Assembly: GCF_047511655.1 (NCBI RefSeq)
Contig: NC_133391.1
Coordinates: forward strand, 131,596,906 to 131,660,905
DNA: 64,000 bases
Origin: Castor canadensis
Lineage: Eukaryota > Chordata > Mammalia > Rodentia > Castoridae
Direction: 5' to 3'
Positions 45,756 to 56,945 of this stretch are shown here, one piece after another (the first letter of the stretch is position 1; every line of letters starts with the position of its first letter). The notes under the pieces are model-generated. The model saw nothing but the letters and a program-made list of their open reading frames with translations, searched no databases and was not told the DNA's origin. The position numbers and the translations under genes are program-made.

Positions 45756-46206
45756 TCTGGTGAACTCTTATATGGGGGCACCTTCCATGGGGCACCATGA
45801 TAATCATAGGTGTACCTGCCTTTGTGGAGGTTAAGATCTGCTGTAAGAGACACAAGTGAACATGTAACTGCCAGCTAAGATAGGGAGAAACAGTCAGAAT
45901 GTAGGGTAGGCAAACCAGCCAAGACTTGAGTGTGTGGAGGGGAAATGGTTTCCTTGAAGGGGTGCCCTTTGAGCCTCGAGGTTTCAGGGTTGGCAGGAAG
46001 CAACTGGGATGGATGGGAGAAAGGGAAAAGGGCTATTTCAATAGCAGAAACTAAGTACAAAAGCATGCACCCCACACTGGGTTGTATCCTGAGAGTTCCT
46101 CTCAGTGTAGCAAGTTGGCTTTGTGGTTTCATTGACCATTTGGTTTATTAAAGATGGATACATGTGAGTGGTAAAAGGAAAAGGTCTGTGTTCCAAAGTC
46201 TTAGTA
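45756..46206. other. Unique sequence, nothing recognised
   Basis: No gene was recognised. A possible old repeat trace covers 45795-45900 ('gtacctgcctttgtggaggt'). Confidence 0.35.
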
Positions 46207-46330
46207 GAGAATGGAAAAGCAAGAGAAGAAGATGGTGATGGAGAAGGAGGAAGAGGAGAAGGGGAAGAAGAGGAAGTGGGAAAGGTGGAAAGAAGGAAGA
46301 AAGAAAAAGAAAAGGAAGAAGAAAATCCCA
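46207..46330. repeat. Polypurine (GA-rich) tract
   Basis: About 124 bases are almost all A and G on the plus strand, made of AAG, GAGG and AGGAAG units. Open frames here are only Glu/Lys/Gly repeats. Such tracts can form triplex (H-DNA) structures. Confidence 0.93.
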
Positions 46331-46489
46331 ATCTTGTTCTTAGGGAGAAATGGTCCTAGAGTCATCTGTCTGCCCAAGGCCTACCTTGTCCCATCTTGGG
46401 AAATGAGCTGATTTCTGAATGGAGATGAGGATCAGGGCTGACTACAGCCACACTTCCCCAACTATGCCAAGCTATTTTGGTTTGGGTTT

Positions 46490-46692
46490 TTTGGTTTTTT
46501 TTTTTTTTTGTGGTACCAGGGCTTGAACTCAGGGCCTATACCTTCAGCAATTCCACCAGCCCTTTTTTGTGAAGGGTTTTTTTGAGATAGGGTCTGGCAA
46601 ACTATTTGCTTGGGCTGGTTTCAAACTGTGATCCTCCTGATCTCTGCCTCCTGAGTAGTTAGGGTTACAGGCGTGAGCCACCAGCGCCCAGC
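46490..46692 (-). repeat. ID-B1 composite SINE, antisense
   Basis: A T run (46497-46509) is followed by the reversed ID module ('gtggtaccagggcttgaact', 'cagggcctataccttcagca', 'attccaccagccctttttt'). A well kept reversed B1 head follows ('gagatagggtctggcaaact', 'gatcctcctgatctctgcct', 'gttacaggcgtgagccacca'). It is among the best preserved copies in the window, so among the youngest. Confidence 0.93.
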
Positions 46693-47394
46693 AATGCCAA
46701 CCTTTCTGCTGGGGTTGCAGCCTGTGGGCTTCCAGACAGTGAGGATGTGAAGGGCCCCCATCACTCATATTTGCATGGACTTAGGTGCAGCTGAAACTGG
46801 CCACTGGGTTCTATTCTCTGGACACTGTCCTTTCTTCTCCTGGCCACCTTGAAGAAGATCCCCATTGAGGGAAATGCAGCAGAATGATATTGGAAATATT
46901 ATTTCTCCTTTTATATAAAAATTGGAGGGGATCCAAATATAAGGTCTAAATGGACGTTTGTAAAAGCCAAAATCCTCAGCATCTGTGATTGTGAAGGCTC
47001 AGCTTTAAAGTTCTCCCGCCACCACCTGGAAATTCTCCTTAATAATGCCAGTGGCAGTGATTCTCAACCCTCAGACCTCCCAATACATTGCAGGTCACCA
47101 TTCTCAGGTGCAGAGCATGCCTGCTTTGTATCTTAGTCCTCCCGACTCATTGCAGTCTAGTGAATACAGGAGCCACCTGCCACAGGACATTGGAACAACA
47201 GAAGTGTTTGCATATAGCAGGTGCTTTCTGAGATTTGCAAACAGAACAGCAACTGGAAATCAAATTTAATAAAAGTCCTTTTAAAATCACTTATTTAGGT
47301 ACCTATTATATTTGTTTTGCATTTATAATATTGCTATATAACAAGATAACATATTGCAGAGCAGCTAAATCAAGAATTGAAAAGACAGGGCTTG
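46693..47394. other. Unique sequence, nothing recognised
   Basis: No gene was recognised over 700 bases. A weak DNA-transposon-like phrase ('ggcagtgattctcaaccctc') occurs at 47053. Confidence 0.35.
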
Positions 47395-47399
47395 GTACC

Positions 47400-47765
47400 T
47401 GTTATCTCTCTTTCTCAAAAGCTGTATGGTAAAGTCCTAACCTCTGACCTCTGAATGTGACTGTGTTTAGATATAGGGCCTTTAAAGAGACGATTAATGT
47501 TAAATGAGGCTGCTGAGTGAGCCCTAATCCAATGTGACTGGTGTCCTTATAAGGGGAAGTTAGGACACAGACACAAATAGAAGGAAGACCACAGAGAGGA
47601 GAAGAGTCCTCCACAAGCCAGGGGGAAGGGTCTTAGAAGAAATCAACCTTGCCCACTCTTTGATCTAGACTTTTAGCTTCCAGAATCATGACAAAATCAA
47701 CTACCAACTACCATTGCCAGCTAGCCTGGCGATGATACTTTGTTATGAAAACTAATAGAGTACCT
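47400..47765 (+). mobile_element. MLT1-like MaLR LTR
   Basis: Block order fits an ancient ERVL-MaLR LTR: 'aatgtgactgtgtttagata', 'tagggcctttaaagagacga', 'gagccctaatccaatgtgac', 'tggtgtccttataaggggaa', 'ttagcttccagaatcatgac' and 'actttgttatgaaaac'. It is a solo LTR. Confidence 0.7.
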
Positions 47766-47847
47766 CTAACTCTTGATTATGCCATATGGAATAATCAAGG
47801 AATGGAGTTCCTTATTTAAGCTTTTCAATAAACCATTGCAGTATAAT

Positions 47848-48022
47848 ATGGAATAGAGCATCTGCATTCAACTTCTCGTCCTGCTTCTTGCTTGCTGTGT
47901 GATCTCAGGCAAGTCACTTCACTTCTCTGAATTTTAATTTTCTCATTTATAACATGAAGAAAATCCTATATCTAACTTGTGGAACTGTGGAGAGGACCAA
48001 ACAAAATAGCACAGAAGTGCCG
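47848..48022 (+). repeat. MIR SINE
   Basis: Sense MIR order is clear: 'gcttgctgtgtgatctcagg', 'caagtcacttcacttctctg', 'aattttctcatttataacat' and 'gtggagaggaccaaacaaaa'. Confidence 0.88.
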
Positions 48023-49640
48023 TGGTGGGTTCTAACAGCACAAAGGCCAGGATCTTGACCATCCATTCCTCTGCTTTGTGCCTGAGGTCCTCTTGCTGCA
48101 ATGTGAGCAGATGCCTGAGACAAGAAAGGTAGGCCAGCCAAGCACCTAGAACATTGCCATCCCAGGGGGACTGTACACATGCTTTCCTACAGAGCAAGCG
48201 AGTCTCTGGTCTCTGAGGTCCACCTGTGAGTTAACGGGCAGGCTACTTGTTCACTTCTCAATCACTCTCACAGCACTTATTGCCATAAATTACCACAATC
48301 ATTTGTCCTCTCAAAGTGGGGTCCCCCTGCATGGGATGAGAACACTGATCCCTTAGAAATGGGCTGGACCAACATCCCCTGCACCTCTCATGAGATAAAA
48401 ATTGTTTGTAAGGGCAGTTGCCAGACCACTGTGTTCAAGTGCAAACTCTAGGGTCAACAGCCAGGGCCACACCTTGGGAAACTGCACATGTAGGTCACTT
48501 GGAGTGTCCAGGTAATCCCAGCCAACACTGTACTCCATGCCTGGATGTGGGTGTCTCACCCTCTCCCCAGGGGCTGGATGTCAGAAACCCAGGCGAACCA
48601 AGAAAAGCTCAGCTGCTCAGGCTTTGAGGACTGTTTTGGCTCAGCAAAAGGGTGGCTACGTTCCTGGTTCCTAGGATGATGTTTTTGGGGGTGGCAGAAA
48701 AGGGAAGCAAAGATGCAGGGTCTGGCTGCCATTGGTCAGGGTCTGCTGGGCTGTGGCATAAGGGGCTTTCTGCAGCTACTGTTATTTCCGTTGCTCTGGC
48801 AACCAGAGGAGAAATAGACAACGCCTAGTGCAGGTGCACAGAGCTGATGGCGGGCCCATTTCCTCCAAACAGCCTGGGCTGGCCAGAACCAACGACCTCA
48901 GTCTCCTCCCAGGATGCTAGCTGCAGTGTTCAGTGTGTGGATGCTGACATGTGGAAACTCTGAATTCAAGGAGTTTGGTGTGGCAGCACTGGAGTGTCCC
49001 CCTCCCTGTGGGCACAGGAAAGCTGAGCCCAGCCTGGAAGGGTCACCAGTATCTCCTGTCTGTCCCCACTCAGCTTTCTGCCTTTGATAGCTACATCCAA
49101 ATTGCACCAAGAAAGCTCAATTCTGGGCCAGACCTGGGACTCATAGCTCCCCTCAGAGCTCTGGTGAGAAGTGGGAGCTGCCAGAGAGGTGTCAGGGACT
49201 CCCCACCTTGGGGTCTCTGGCCACCTTGGCCTTGCCAAGCCTCTAAGTTGTGCATACCCCTAGCTGTCCCTTTGCATGGTGTTCAGGGCCTGGCACACAC
49301 AGATTCAGATCTCTCTTCCTGACTGGTGGAATTTCCCTGGGATTCTAATATCCTTAGCCATGAATTGGAAATGGGCAACCCTACCACGAAGACTTATAGG
49401 GAAGAACCTTCTGTGAAAATAACCCACACAGCAGCTGGCACATAGTAGGTGTCCTGGCCTCCAGACTAAGGGCCAGGATTCCAGAGGCCTCCAGCCTGAT
49501 GTCTTTACTTCTCTGATTGATCATGGAGTCTTCTCTTTGACCTGGGGTTTTGGGACCAAAGGCATCCTGTGAGTTCATCCCATCAGCAAATCCTTGCAGC
49601 CCTTGCTTCTCAGATATATCCAGAAATTCTCCTGTCCTTC
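48023..49640. other. Unique, relatively GC-rich sequence
   Basis: The 48400-49250 part is richer in G and C than its surroundings but CpG-poor. Several overlapping open frames of 68-123 codons occur on both strands, as expected by chance at this composition. No family was recognised. Confidence 0.4.
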
Positions 49641-49649
49641 CACCTCCAC

Positions 49650-50300
49650 TGTGGATGCCTTGTTTCAGCGCAATCACCTCTACCCTGGATCACTCTAGCT
49701 GTCTCCAAATTGGACTCCCTGCTTCTGTGCTTGAACCTCCTTCTACCCAGCAGCCAGCACGGTCCTTCTACACAGAACTCCAGAGCTCCCTATCCTCTGT
49801 GCAGAGCCTGTCAGAGTGCCCACCTCATGTGAGCCCTCCCCACAGTGTCCCCTGCCTTGTGATATCATTACATACCTCTCCCCTCCACTCCACTGCAGCC
49901 ATGCTGGCCTTCTTGCTGCTAAGCATGGAGGTCCTTGACCTACTAAGCATGTCCTAGGTAGGGCCCCCAGAACGTTTGCACTTGCCTTTTTCTCTGGCTG
50001 GATGTTTTTCCTGCAGATATCCTTATCTCTGCTTGGCTGTCACATTGTCGATGAGGGTCTCCCTTACTGCCTATCTAAAATATCATTCCTACCCCCATCA
50101 CTTTCTATCCCCTTGCTTTCTTTTTCTTCATGTCATAACCTTAATACACCTTCATGTGCTTTTTATTTTGTTTAATTTTACCCTATCAAAATGTCAGTGC
50201 CAGAGAGCAGAGAATTTGGTTCTTTCCCCCTAAATCTCCATTGCCTAAAACTGTGCTTGGCAAAGACTAAGCCCTAAATAAGTTGAATAAATGAATGTTT
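49650..50300 (+). repeat. L2 LINE 3' region
   Basis: About 650 bases follow the L2 3' end. Blocks include 'ggactccctgcttctgtgct', 'cagaacgtttgcacttgcct', 'ctatctaaaatatcattcct', 'ctttctatccccttgctttc' and 'tgtttaattttaccctatca'. The terminal block is 'ctgtgcttggcaaagactaa' with 'ataaatgaatg'. Open frames inside it (up to 135 codons) are broken non-coding or L2 remnant sequence. Confidence 0.82.
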
Positions 50301-50735
50301 AAGTGGTATATTTAAAATATGCATTAGATCAAATTTTGCATATATTTAGTCATACATATGCATAATTTCTTTAAGGCTCTTTTCTCTGGAGAGTTTTTGT
50401 TTTGTTGTTTTGGACCACGAGCATGTTCTGCAATGCCCATATACAGTGGCGCCCCTGCAGTATTTGGGGTACCCCCCGACCCTCCTCTCAAATGGTGATG
50501 AGAAGAGTGACCTTGGACTCAGGGCATTGGTCTAAAGTCAGGTTTGCTAATGTCCCAAGCAGGCTCTTTTGATACAGGACCTCTGATGAGAGCTGTGTTT
50601 GTATTTGTAACACAGGTGACAGAGACAGGATGTGGGAGAAAGGAATAGATCCATAGAGGCTCTTGGAACAGGGCAGAGGATAGAAGGGAAGCAATCAAAG
50701 TAATTTTCCCTACAGATGGGTCAAAAATTTGTATC
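50301..50735. other. Unique sequence, nothing recognised
   Basis: No repeat family or gene was recognised. Confidence 0.4.
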
Positions 50736-50798
50736 TGCTCATAGAGAGGTATGATAGAGACACCCCTAGGGAGGCAAGCACCTCAAAGCAGGACATAC
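50736..50798. repeat. Direct repeat, left copy (63 bp)
   Basis: This 63-base segment starts 'tgctcatagagaggtatgat' and ends 'ggacatac'. It recurs at 52235-52297 in the same orientation with about ten differences and equal length. The repeat family is unknown. Confidence 0.9.
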
Positions 50799-52234
50799 AT
50801 GGCTTGGCAGCTTTCTGTCACATTCTAGTTGCCCCTCGGTGACATGTTGGGTCCTTTCTCCTGTCCACATATGTTCTATTCAACAAAGTATAGAGATGAA
50901 GGTAAGACTCACTTCAAGTAATGTAGTGGGGGAAAATGGTAAGGTAAAGTGAAATATGAACATGCTGCCAGTGGTCAGGAACCTTCTTCTGGGACACAGG
51001 CACCGAGCAGTGTGTGGAGCCCCTCACAGAACATCTGACAGGAACCAGTGCCTCAACGACATGTGCAAAGCAACTCCACCCAATTAGGAAGAGCTGTTAA
51101 GAAGAAAGAAAAAGTTTGCACAGCTAACACAATAGCGGGCTTGCCAAAATCATCCTGCCCTAATTCTCTTCTCAGCAAAGCCACTTATGCGAAGAGCTAG
51201 TGACTCGTGACAGGCTCGATTCTGCCTGCCACTTCTGCCACACACCCCCACCCACCCCAGGACCTCAGCCAGGGTGCTCCCTTTCTCTGTTTTCACTTGC
51301 AGGCTCTTCTCCAGGTCTCAAAGCCTCAGAAATTCCGTTGAGAGCACAATGATCACCACTCAGGATGTGAATAGCCACAAATGTCATATTGCTTATCTTG
51401 CTCTGTGCGACACCCAGCAGCTGCTGGTGCTTAATGAGGAGGTGGCACAGGCCTCTGAGAACCGTCCTGTGTGTGCTTTGTTCATGCATTTTGCAGCTGA
51501 TTTAAGAGCAAGAAAGGAACAAACGCGATCTGATGTCTTTACCCCAGAGATCATTCCACATCCTTCCGAGGGCAGGAAGAGCAGGTGACTGGGACACCGG
51601 ACATTTGGCAAGCTGGTGGCTTTCCTGCTCTGGCATGCTTTGCCGGGGTTTTCATGAAAAGACAATGACCTTTACAAAAAACAATGACCTTTGCCGAGAT
51701 CTCCAAACCCTGGAAACACTGCAACAAGTTCTGTTCCAAAAGCGTTCCTGTTGCCTTTCCCAACAGAGTGGAACAATCAGGAAGAAAGACTTTTGAAAAA
51801 ATTCACCAGTGTTTTTTGGCAATGCTTATGAGTGCTCTCCCCCACCCTGTAATTAAAGCAGAAGTAAACAGTAAAAGGCTATCAGATTGCAGCTTGTGTC
51901 TCTAATAGTTGCCCAGGTGGAGTTGCTGCTTGTGTGGACCTGTGCATTGAGACAGAAGGGCAGCTTTCTGAGGACTCCACAGGTCCCCAGGTCTGACACA
52001 TCAAGATTAAGACCTGAGGATTTGAATCTGAGAGACAAGAAAGGGTGAGTCATCTTGGCCGGCCATTACATGAAAAAAAAGAAAACCATTCTTCCTCCCT
52101 CAAAGTCGGTCTCCCTGCACTAACTCTGAGCACTTGTGTTTAGATGTCATCTCCTGCCTGGTGCACCTCACCTCGAAGGCTTGTGGGTTCAAGGAGCCCC
52201 AAACACCCCTCGCTCCCTGAAGAACCCAGGGTTC
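50799..52234. other. Unique segment bracketed by a direct repeat; candidate regulatory block
   Basis: About 1.4 kb contain no recognised SINE, L1 or LTR. The 51260-51850 core has mixed, high-information sequence, with a frame of 104 codons that has no family. Two TGACCTTT nuclear-receptor half-sites lie at 51666-51693. A (C+A)-rich patch sits at 51240-51258. Confidence 0.3.
51666..51693. promoter_or_regulatory. Pair of TGACCTTT nuclear-receptor-type half-sites
   Basis: 'caatgaccttt' occurs at 51663-51673 and again at 51682-51692, in the same orientation, 19 bases start to start. The second is followed by G. The reverse complement, CAAAGGTCA, is the extended half-site known for ERR, NR5A and HNF4 class receptors. 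The duplicated ten-base core could also be a small slippage event. Confidence 0.4.
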
Positions 52235-52297
52235 TGCTCATAGAGACGTATGATAGAAGCACCCCTAGGGAGGGGAACACCTCCAACCAGGACATAC
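52235..52297. repeat. Direct repeat, right copy (63 bp)
   Basis: It is the partner of 50736-50798: 'tgctcatagagacgtatgat', 'acccctagggagg' and 'aggacatac' are shared in order and spacing. Confidence 0.9.
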
Positions 52298-52329
52298 CCA
52301 TTAGTGCCTATATATATATATAACAATAG

Positions 52330-52800
52330 TCCTTATAGGGTGCAACTCAAATGAAATAATATCTATTTGGGATACATCAGAGCCACTCCATCGCTTGTGT
52401 GACATATATCGATCATTCATTCCTTTTTAATGTAGAGGAACATTGCATTGTATGGAGATAGCTCGATTTATTTATTCATTTACATGTTGATGGTGTTTGG
52501 ATTGTTTCTAGTTTGGGGCTATTACGACTAAACTGTTATTATTTATGTACAAGTCTTGATTATACACAGTTTTCTTTTTCCTCTTGGATAAATACTTAGA
52601 AGGAAAATGACTAGATCAAATAAGTGTTTGTATAATTTTATAGCAATTGTTGAACAATTTTCCCAAGTAGTCTCACTCCCTTACCTTCTTACCAGCAGTA
52701 TGAGAGTTCAGTTGCTCCACATCTTGGCCTGCATTTGCATGGTCAGTTATTTTCATTTCACCTCTTCTGACATTTGAGACTAGTAGGTGATTCACATCGT
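52330..52800 (-). mobile_element. Ancient L1 3' end, antisense
   Basis: The reversed end of LINE-1 ORF2 and 3' UTR is recognisable: 'ttttaatgtagaggaacatt', 'atttattcatttacatgttg', 'gtgtttggattgtttctagt', 'ttttcccaagtagtctcact' and 'accagcagtatgagagttca'. It is far more diverged than the L1s at 5-10 kb, so it belongs to an older mammalian subfamily. A (TA)n patch at 52309-52322 precedes it. Confidence 0.75.
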
Positions 52801-53850
52801 ACTTATAGTGAAGATACTTAGGTGGATGTTCTGTGCAGCTGTGCATAGGCCTCAAGGTTTGAATATTATCTGAAGACAAACAGTTATGAAAGTTCATCCT
52901 GGAAGCATAGTTGGTTGCATCTGATTTGGACCATTGAAGGAGCCGCAGGCAGCAGTAGACCCTAAAGATTCAGGGCTGTAAACCCATTAATTTCTTCCTA
53001 TCTCAAAAGCCAAGTCACAGCTGTGATTTCATTACTTCTCCTATGACACCAGTACTGATCTGTGGTCCATATCACCTTTAGCTCCTGTTATCAGTAATAA
53101 CAAGCATCATAGCACTAGCAACTGTGTTTATAAGAATGAGGTTACTAAAAGCATCCTCACTCTTTTTAAATATCCAAAAGAGAGAAACTGCCGGAAAAAT
53201 TTGACCTTGATCGTTGTTCTAGGAGTAGCTTTGTTTTTCCTTGGTAAGTGGCTTTTTCTCATCTGGTGGATGTTAAGAACCATGGTGCTCCATTCTTCAT
53301 GCTGGTAGTCAAAAACTTAGAGCCAAATGTGGCTTCTACTTACTCCACAGCAAGTTTCTGACTCAATGCTATATTCTTTGTAAACTAACCCTGGGTCCAG
53401 CCTACTTTCCTACTTAATTTTTAATTTGCTTTACCTTTCCTATGATTTAAAATATTTATCATCAAAATTCAAACATATCAATTCAGTCTTCTCTCTAGCC
53501 CCCAAAATACTTAGTCCCTTTTCCCAGGGACAACTGCTGTCATCAATTTGTTGTGTCTCTTTCTAACAATGTCCTAATATCATAAGTATTCAGTGTGATA
53601 CACATGCGGATGTGTATAGTATATGTTTGTAAGAAGTTTGCTGAACCACTTGGAGTTAGTAGGATATAAACAGAAGGTACCTTTACCTGTGCTCTTTGCC
53701 AACCATTGGAATTCACTGTTTCTTTGCCTTGAATATTCTTTAGCAGGTCACTTAGCTGTTCTAGTCACTTTCCCTTAAAATTTTGAACTAATATAGAACC
53801 AAAATATCGATCTCCCCTCTCCTTGTCTAGGTGGGGCCCAACTCTGGCTC
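52801..53850. other. Mostly unique; possible old L1 3' UTR trace at 53450-53640
   Basis: The phrases 'cagggacaactgctgtcatc' and 'tgtgtctctttctaacaatg' resemble antisense sequence from old L1 3' UTRs. I am not sure. No gene was recognised. Confidence 0.3.
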
Positions 53851-53854
53851 AGAT

Positions 53855-54055
53855 ATGCACAGGATTGAACTCAGTGCCTTATTCTTGCTAGGCAAGTGCT
53901 CTGCCATTTAGATACTCCCTGGCCTTTTTGGCTTTAGTTTATTTTTCAGATAGGGTCTTGTGCTTTTGCCCAGTGTGGGCCTCCAACCATGATCCTCCTA
54001 CTCTACCTCCTAAGTAGTTGAGATTACAGCTGTGTGCCACTATGCACACCTGTGA
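53855..54055 (-). repeat. ID-B1 composite SINE, antisense
   Basis: The reversed ID module ('aggattgaactcagtgcctt', 'attcttgctaggcaagtgct') is followed by a reversed B1 head ('cagatagggtcttgtgcttt', 'tgatcctcctactctacctc', 'gagattacagctgtgtgcca'). Confidence 0.92.
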
Positions 54056-54650
54056 ATATAGCTTTTAAACCCAAAAAATCAATTTTATTATCCAAAATGT
54101 CAGACACTCCTGGTAGTAGCAGAAAAACCTGATTTGATTTGGGTCTCTGGGGAGTGGCAGATCCCTTTTGCAAGGACTGTCTTGTCCTGGCGTTACGCCC
54201 ATGGATGGCAAGAAGAAACTTGAAGTATTTTACTCTTCTATCATATGGATTCTCTTCTTTAATGCATATCAGTTTTGTTCATATTTCCTCATTTGGTCTC
54301 TTCTACATTCATTATCTTTTTCTCTAAACTTTTTTGGGTTGTTGTTTTGTTACCATTAGGTCACTTTCATTTTATTTTCTTCACCAAGACCTCCAATGCC
54401 ATGTTTGTGTCAAGGGTGAGTCTCCTACATGCTGCATCCAATGTGAACTTCGTCTTTGTAATAACGTACTTTTCTTCTTCTACTTCTTTTATAAATTCTT
54501 CCAGTTCTTGTTTCTTCTACTCCTGTCTTCTTTTTCCATCTCCTCTTGGTGCTTGTATCTTTGCTTTCTACCAGTTTGCAGCAATCTCCATAACAGCTGA
54601 GCTTTCCAAGGACACTGGATTCTAATTCTATTTGGGTGGCAACATGGAGC
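54056..54650. other. Unique pyrimidine-rich sequence
   Basis: It contains many TTCTTCT-type words and overlapping open frames of 62-116 codons rich in Phe and Ser. These reflect base composition. No family was recognised. Confidence 0.4.
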
Positions 54651-54654
54651 AGGG

Positions 54655-54875
54655 AGGCTGGAAGTTGAGAAAATTTTTATTTACACCCTGACTCTACCAC
54701 ATAAAGTTGGGTTGTCTTGAAGAGGTTGGTCTCCCTGAGTCTCGGTTGCCTCATTTGTAAAACAGATATTATATTCCTTCACAGTGTTGTTGTGAGGACT
54801 GGATGACATAAAAAAATGCAAAGGCTCAGTTCAGAATTTGGCTTATAGATGGTGCTTAATAAATGTTTATTCCTT
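54655..54875 (+). repeat. MIR SINE
   Basis: Sense MIR order is clear: 'accctgactctaccacataa', 'ctgagtctcggttgcctcat', 'ttgtaaaacagatattatat', 'gttgttgtgaggactggatg' and 'gatggtgcttaataaatgtt'. Confidence 0.88.
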
Positions 54876-54984
54876 TCCATTTTTTTTTTCCTGAGCTAAT
54901 GGAGAGATGTAAGCCATTGTCCCAAAACAAGAAGCTGTCTTGTCTTAAACAGTAATTTATTTAACTACCAATCTAAAGCATTCA

Positions 54985-55207
54985 TCACAATAAATATTAG
55001 AAAATGTTTATTGAAGGCTACCTTCTAGGAGTTTTGCTAAGTCTGCCACATATTTTGTCTCACTTAATTGCTTAGCAACTCTATGACGTATGTCATATAA
55101 TTGTACCCATTTTACAGATGAGGAATTTGAGCTGTGAGTAAGTTCTTGCTCAAGGTAGTGGCTGGCAGATCCACAACTTGGTCTAAACTCTAATTCCAGT
55201 GATCAGG
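54985..55207 (-). repeat. MIR SINE
   Basis: Antisense MIR order is clear: 'aaatgtttattgaaggctac', 'tttgtctcacttaattgctt', 'acccattttacagatgagga', 'gtgagtaagttcttgctcaa' and 'ccacaacttggtctaaactc'. It converges on the sense MIR 110 bases upstream. Confidence 0.87.
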
Positions 55208-55530
55208 TCTTAATTACTACAGAATATTCCCTATGGTAGGAGCTGGAGGAGAAGCAAAAATGTATGAGGTATTGCACCTGCCTTGGGAAACTGACAGGAC
55301 ACACAACACATAAGCACACTGCATTAAAAGTTTCATAAAAATACAAGATTATGATCATTTTGATCCCACATGCCAAGAACTCTAGGGAAGAATTCTCATT
55401 CTCAGTAAAATCTGAGATCCTATTCAGAGCCTCAGACTAAAAATTTCTGTTCTTGTCCCTCTGCTTTTAGGTGGCTTAGTAAAAGTGACTGAATTCTAAG
55501 TCACTTAGAATATTGGATTTTCTCAGAATG

Positions 55531-55533
<3 letters not shown>
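55208..55533. other. Unique or unassigned old repeat
   Basis: The phrase 'gtattgcacctgccttggga' resembles a common old mammalian repeat, possibly a continuation of the MIR-type unit. Otherwise nothing was recognised. Confidence 0.3.

Positions 55534-55534
<1 letters not shown>

Positions 55535-55611
<77 letters not shown>
55535..55611. repeat. Compound (TC)n(TG)n microsatellite
   Basis: A pure TC run (55535-55560) switches to a TG run (55561-55611) with one TA interruption. The antisense frame through it reads only as Thr-His and Arg-Glu repeats. Confidence 0.97.
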
Positions 55612-55613
<2 letters not shown>

Positions 55614-56785
55614 ATTTGCAAACAAATGATTGGTTCTTGGGGAGGAGGTGAGCGGAAGGGAAAATTGGATAGTGAATGAGGACTCTATAAAAAGAAATAG
55701 TCTGTACTATGCTATGTATCAAATATTTTTCCATTTGAAAAATGGGGGCAAGTATTGTCTGACTGAGCTCTAAAGAAAAATTCCTAAAAATACCCAGACA
55801 TTTACATTTGTGCTTGAAAGGAGCTACAGAAAAGCAACACACCATGTGAATTCCTTGTTTAACATAAGCAGACTTTAAATTGCTCTAGAAATGACTTTTG
55901 TACGTTGACAGTTTTTGGGTACATGTAGCACACACAAACAAAGCCAAATTGAAAAGTAAAGAATCTTAAGAACTGTATCATTTGGGTTTCTCCAGACTAA
56001 ACAAAAAGTTCCAAGCATGGGCAGATAAAAAGATTTTTCTAACCCTCCCTGTCCCCCACCCCACCTTCCTCAGAGGACCATATTTGCAATACAGCTCAAG
56101 AATGTTGGATCAAGAGTCTTACACTGCTTCATGGTGCACATCTTGGCTTTGGGCAGAATGCAAGAATTCAACCATACCACGGCACAAGTGTGTTGGAATT
56201 CAGACAGTGAGTGTTTCCTCTAGATTACGATAGAGTCTTTCCATCAGAAATATTTTTCTAGGCAAGCAGTTCCATAATTTATTAGCTTCAAGGACCTACA
56301 AAGTCAAATGGAGACAACCTTTAGTTGGGGGAAAATAAATAAGAGTTTGTAGAGAAGGCAGACAACAGCCGTTCAGGGAAATATCATTTGGCACCATTGG
56401 GGGGGGGGGAACCCACTCCCATAGCAGTATTAGTGCTGTGTAAACCAGACCCTCCCAGCCTTTCCTTGTTCCTAACAGTCACAATTATCTCCCATAAGCC
56501 AGCGCACAGGTCACACACATAGTCATAAAAACTTGATTATCAAATGCTACCAAATCTTTTGTCCCTTCTTTTCAATAACGGGCCAACCCAGCTCTCAAGA
56601 TCTATTTTACTGCTTCCTCTTGTACAGTCTTGACTGTGCTGGAGCTACTGTTGTTTTCCTTTGTAGGTCTGGAAATATTGTGCACTCTGTGTACTGGGGC
56701 AGGGCTCCCAACTCTACTATGGAGGCTGATTCTCTGGACTAGGTCTTGAGCTCCCCAGAGGTAACTCCTGCTGGACCTATATTCA

Positions 56786-56787
<2 letters not shown>
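55612..56787. other. Unique sequence, nothing recognised
   Basis: No repeat family or gene was recognised over about 1.2 kb, apart from a G run at 56399-56409. Confidence 0.4.

Positions 56788-56842
<55 letters not shown>
56788..56842. repeat. (TG)n microsatellite
   Basis: About 55 bases of uninterrupted TG repeat abut the tail end of the antisense B1-like SINE that follows. Confidence 0.97.
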
Positions 56843-56843
<1 letters not shown>

Positions 56844-56945
56844 CAGGGTCTCAGAACTCTATAGCTCAGGCTGGCCTCAAACTTATCTTTCGCCTCAGCC
56901 TCCTGAGTGCTGGAATTAAGGCATGAGTCCCACACCCAGATGGAA
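56843..56945 (-). repeat. B1-like SINE, antisense
   Basis: The reversed B1 order is clear: 'acagggtctcagaactctat', 'agctcaggctggcctcaaac', 'cgcctcagcctcctgagtgc' and 'aaggcatgagtcccacaccc'. There is no ID module. Confidence 0.92.

Noticed and set aside
46168..46411. Glu/Lys-rich frames resembling an acidic protein
   Set aside because: They are the translated polypurine tract, with no start context or family.
49550..49957. 135-codon frame near 49.6-49.9 kb
   Set aside because: It lies mostly in L2 LINE 3' sequence, and an alternative frame overlaps it. No protein family is evident.
55501..55845. 114-codon antisense frame with Thr-His and Arg-Glu repeats
   Set aside because: The repeats are simply the translated (TC)n(TG)n microsatellite.
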